Shown here: positions 7,506-8,654 of the stretch, in pieces | Layout: each line of letters starts with the position of its first letter | Numbering within the stretch: the first letter of the stretch is position 1 | Origin: CAYRVF01 sp964427535 | GTDB taxonomy: Bacteria; Chloroflexota; Ktedonobacteria; Ktedonobacterales; JADMIN01 | Direction: 5' to 3' | Length of the DNA stretch: 8,654 nucleotides | NCBI GenBank assembly: GCA_964427535.1 | Contig: CAYRVF010000170.1 | Span: 1 to 8,654 of the forward strand | Program-made: the position numbers and the translations under genes | The notes under the pieces: generated by a model | The model's database searches: none | What the model was told of the DNA's origin: nothing | What the model saw: only the letters and a program-made list of their open reading frames with translations

Positions 7506-7954
7506 CGAGCAAGACGGCAGGTCACACCTGCACTTCACAATCCTTTGCAGTACGCAGGGACACAGAGCTGGCACCATCACGGGGCAGTGGTTGGGAAAGG
7601 CGGAGCCAGCATGGTCATACGGGTGGGGGCGCCTCTCATGCTTGGCAGGACACGTCCTGCCAAGCATGAGCGTGCTCTGTAATACCGCGCACTCGTCGCC
7701 GCTTGTGATGAGGCACGCGCGATTACCCTAAGCGTGAGCACGGCAGGAATCGGCCGCCATTGGCATAGGAACCTGCGCCGGAATTCGCTACATTGCCCAC
7801 ACTCTCGCCCAGTGGGGTCCCCGTCGACGTGACCGGCTTCGAGCAACAGGGGAGTCGCACCCCGTGCGTGCATAGCGAGGGCACAGACAGACCGAGTCCC
7901 GTGATCGCTTGGGTGCTCGACAGGGCGGGGCGGTAGCCGGACGCGACAGCGCTG
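7506..7954. other. Gap between convergent FUSC and DyP genes; no recognisable gene
   Basis: The gap holds the 36-nt inverted repeat at 7635-7670. A minus-strand open frame (7723-7965, with TSTGTPLGESVGNVANSGAG near its end) has no family features that I recognise and no convincing ribosome binding site. I see nothing else to support a gene here. Confidence 0.4.
7635..7670. terminator. 36-nt inverted repeat, likely bidirectional terminator
   Basis: CTCATGCTTGGCAGGAC (7635-7651) and its exact reverse complement (7654-7670) are separated by two bases, giving a 17-bp perfect stem. It lies between convergent genes, 130 nt after the FUSC stop and about 300 nt beyond the DyP stop. Position and strength fit a shared terminator. 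No T-run follows on either side, so classical intrinsic termination is not assured. Confidence 0.6.
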
Positions 7955-7986
7955 CTATTAGGCACCCAGGCTATTAGGCACCCAGG
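7955..7986. repeat. 16-nt exact tandem duplication over the DyP stop codon
   Basis: CTATTAGGCACCCAGG occurs at 7955-7970 and again at 7971-7986. The inner copy carries the last codons (Leu-Gly-Ala) and the TAA stop of the peroxidase gene, followed directly by an in-frame TAG. The outer copy repeats this ending in the 3' untranslated region. Confidence 0.85.
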
Positions 7987-8654
7987 CTTTCGAGCAGGTC
8001 ATGCGATGGGACGAAGAACGTCGTCCCGGTCACGGCGGTTGAGATGTCGAGAATGCGATCGTAGTCGCCGGGAGGATCGCCGACGAACATGTTGTGCAGC
8101 ATCCGCTCGACGACCGCGAGGTCGCGGGCGTAGCCGATGAAATAGGTGCCGAACTCCCCCTGACCGGGGCGACCGAGCGGCATGTTGTCGCGCAGGATGT
8201 CGTGCTCGGTCCCATCGGCATCCACGACCGTATTCAGGCTTCTATGCGACTTGCGCCCGCCCGCGTCGTCACGCTCGACATCGTCGAGCTTGGTGCGCCC
8301 GATAATGCCCTCTTGCTCCTCGACGGAAAGCTCGCCCCATGCGACAAGATTGTGGAGATACTTCTGCACCACGACGTACGTGCCCCCGGTGAAGTCCATG
8401 TCCTCCTCGCCGATGAGTGTGGCCTCGTACAGGGCGTTGCCAGTCGGATTCTCCGTGCCGTCCACGAACCCCAGGAGGTCGCGGGCGTCGAAGTAGCGGA
8501 ATCCCTGCACCTCGTCCACGACGGTAGTGGCATCACCGAGCGCGTTGGCAGGAGCCGCTCCAGCTCAAAACACAGGTCGCCACGCTCGGCGCGGATGTGG
8601 AAGAGCAGGTCGCCTGGCGTCGCCACTGCGGTATGCGCGGGTCCGCGCACCTCC
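7974..8654 (-). CDS. DyP-type haem peroxidase (5' end outside window), one frameshift
   Basis: Dye-decolourising peroxidases use haem and H2O2 to oxidise dyes, lignin-like phenols and other substrates. The C-terminal two-thirds, read from 8519 to TAA at 7974-7976, contains DEVQGFRYFDARDLLGF followed by VDGTENPTGNAL (the GxxDG motif with the distal catalytic Asp). Next come YVVVQKYLHNLVAW, IIGRTKLDD, KSHRSLNTVVDADGTEH (the His of SHRSLNT is the expected proximal haem ligand), ILRDNMPLGRPGQGEFGTYF with the haem-pocket Arg, and FVGDPPGDYDRILDIS. The preceding part, HTAVATPGDLLFHIRAERGD and LCFELERLL, is in another frame. One base appears lost near 8548-8552, since ctcctg(g)ccaac would restore LLANALGDATTVVDEVQ. 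The layout resembles YfeX/TyrA-like (B-type) DyPs. The N-terminal domain lies beyond the window, so a signal peptide or encapsulin-targeting context cannot be judged; the C-terminus ends LLESLGA without an obvious encapsulin-loading tail. Confidence 0.88.

Overview
The window is high-GC bacterial DNA with a mix of chromosomal genes and decayed insertion sequences. The protein styles (an LLM-class flavin/F420-type oxidoreductase, an ABM-fold small protein, a large two-module FUSC transporter, a DyP-type peroxidase and IS5-type transposases) would fit a Chloroflexota lineage such as Ktedonobacteria, or a high-GC soil actinobacterium. This is an impression from sequence style, not a database match.

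Layout. Positions 1-900 (+) hold the 3' part of a luciferase-like oxidoreductase gene. Positions 1059-1355 (+) hold a small intact ABM-like protein gene with a clear ribosome binding site, preceded by a 13-nt tandem repeat. Positions ~1365-2172 (-) hold a decayed IS5-family transposase gene. A second, independent and also decayed element (2226-3066) sits immediately upstream of its start. That element still shows perfect 18-bp terminal inverted repeats and a perfect 7-bp target-site duplication. Positions 3219-~3751 (+) hold a probable cysteine-rich zinc-ribbon protein that needs two frame changes to read. Positions 3864-4739 (-) hold an OB-fold plus HD-domain protein resembling YhaM-type 3'-5' exoribonucleases, with two compensating single-base frameshifts. 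Positions 5201-7505 (+) hold a large FUSC-family membrane protein gene broken only at a run of six G. Positions 7974-8654 (-) hold the 3' part of a DyP-type haem peroxidase gene with one frameshift. The FUSC and peroxidase genes converge, and a 36-nt inverted repeat between them looks like a shared terminator.

The main theme is damage. Only the first two genes read cleanly. The HD, FUSC and DyP genes each carry one or two single-base indels while keeping family motifs on both sides of the break. That pattern fits either recent pseudogenisation or uncorrected indel errors in the assembly. The two transposase genes are more deeply eroded and are genuinely dead. I see no operon linking the genes into one pathway, no RNA gene, no CRISPR array, and no convincing new multi-gene system. 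The best candidates for something undescribed are the small cysteine-rich protein with its overlapping palindromes and the possible frameshift switch in the FUSC gene.
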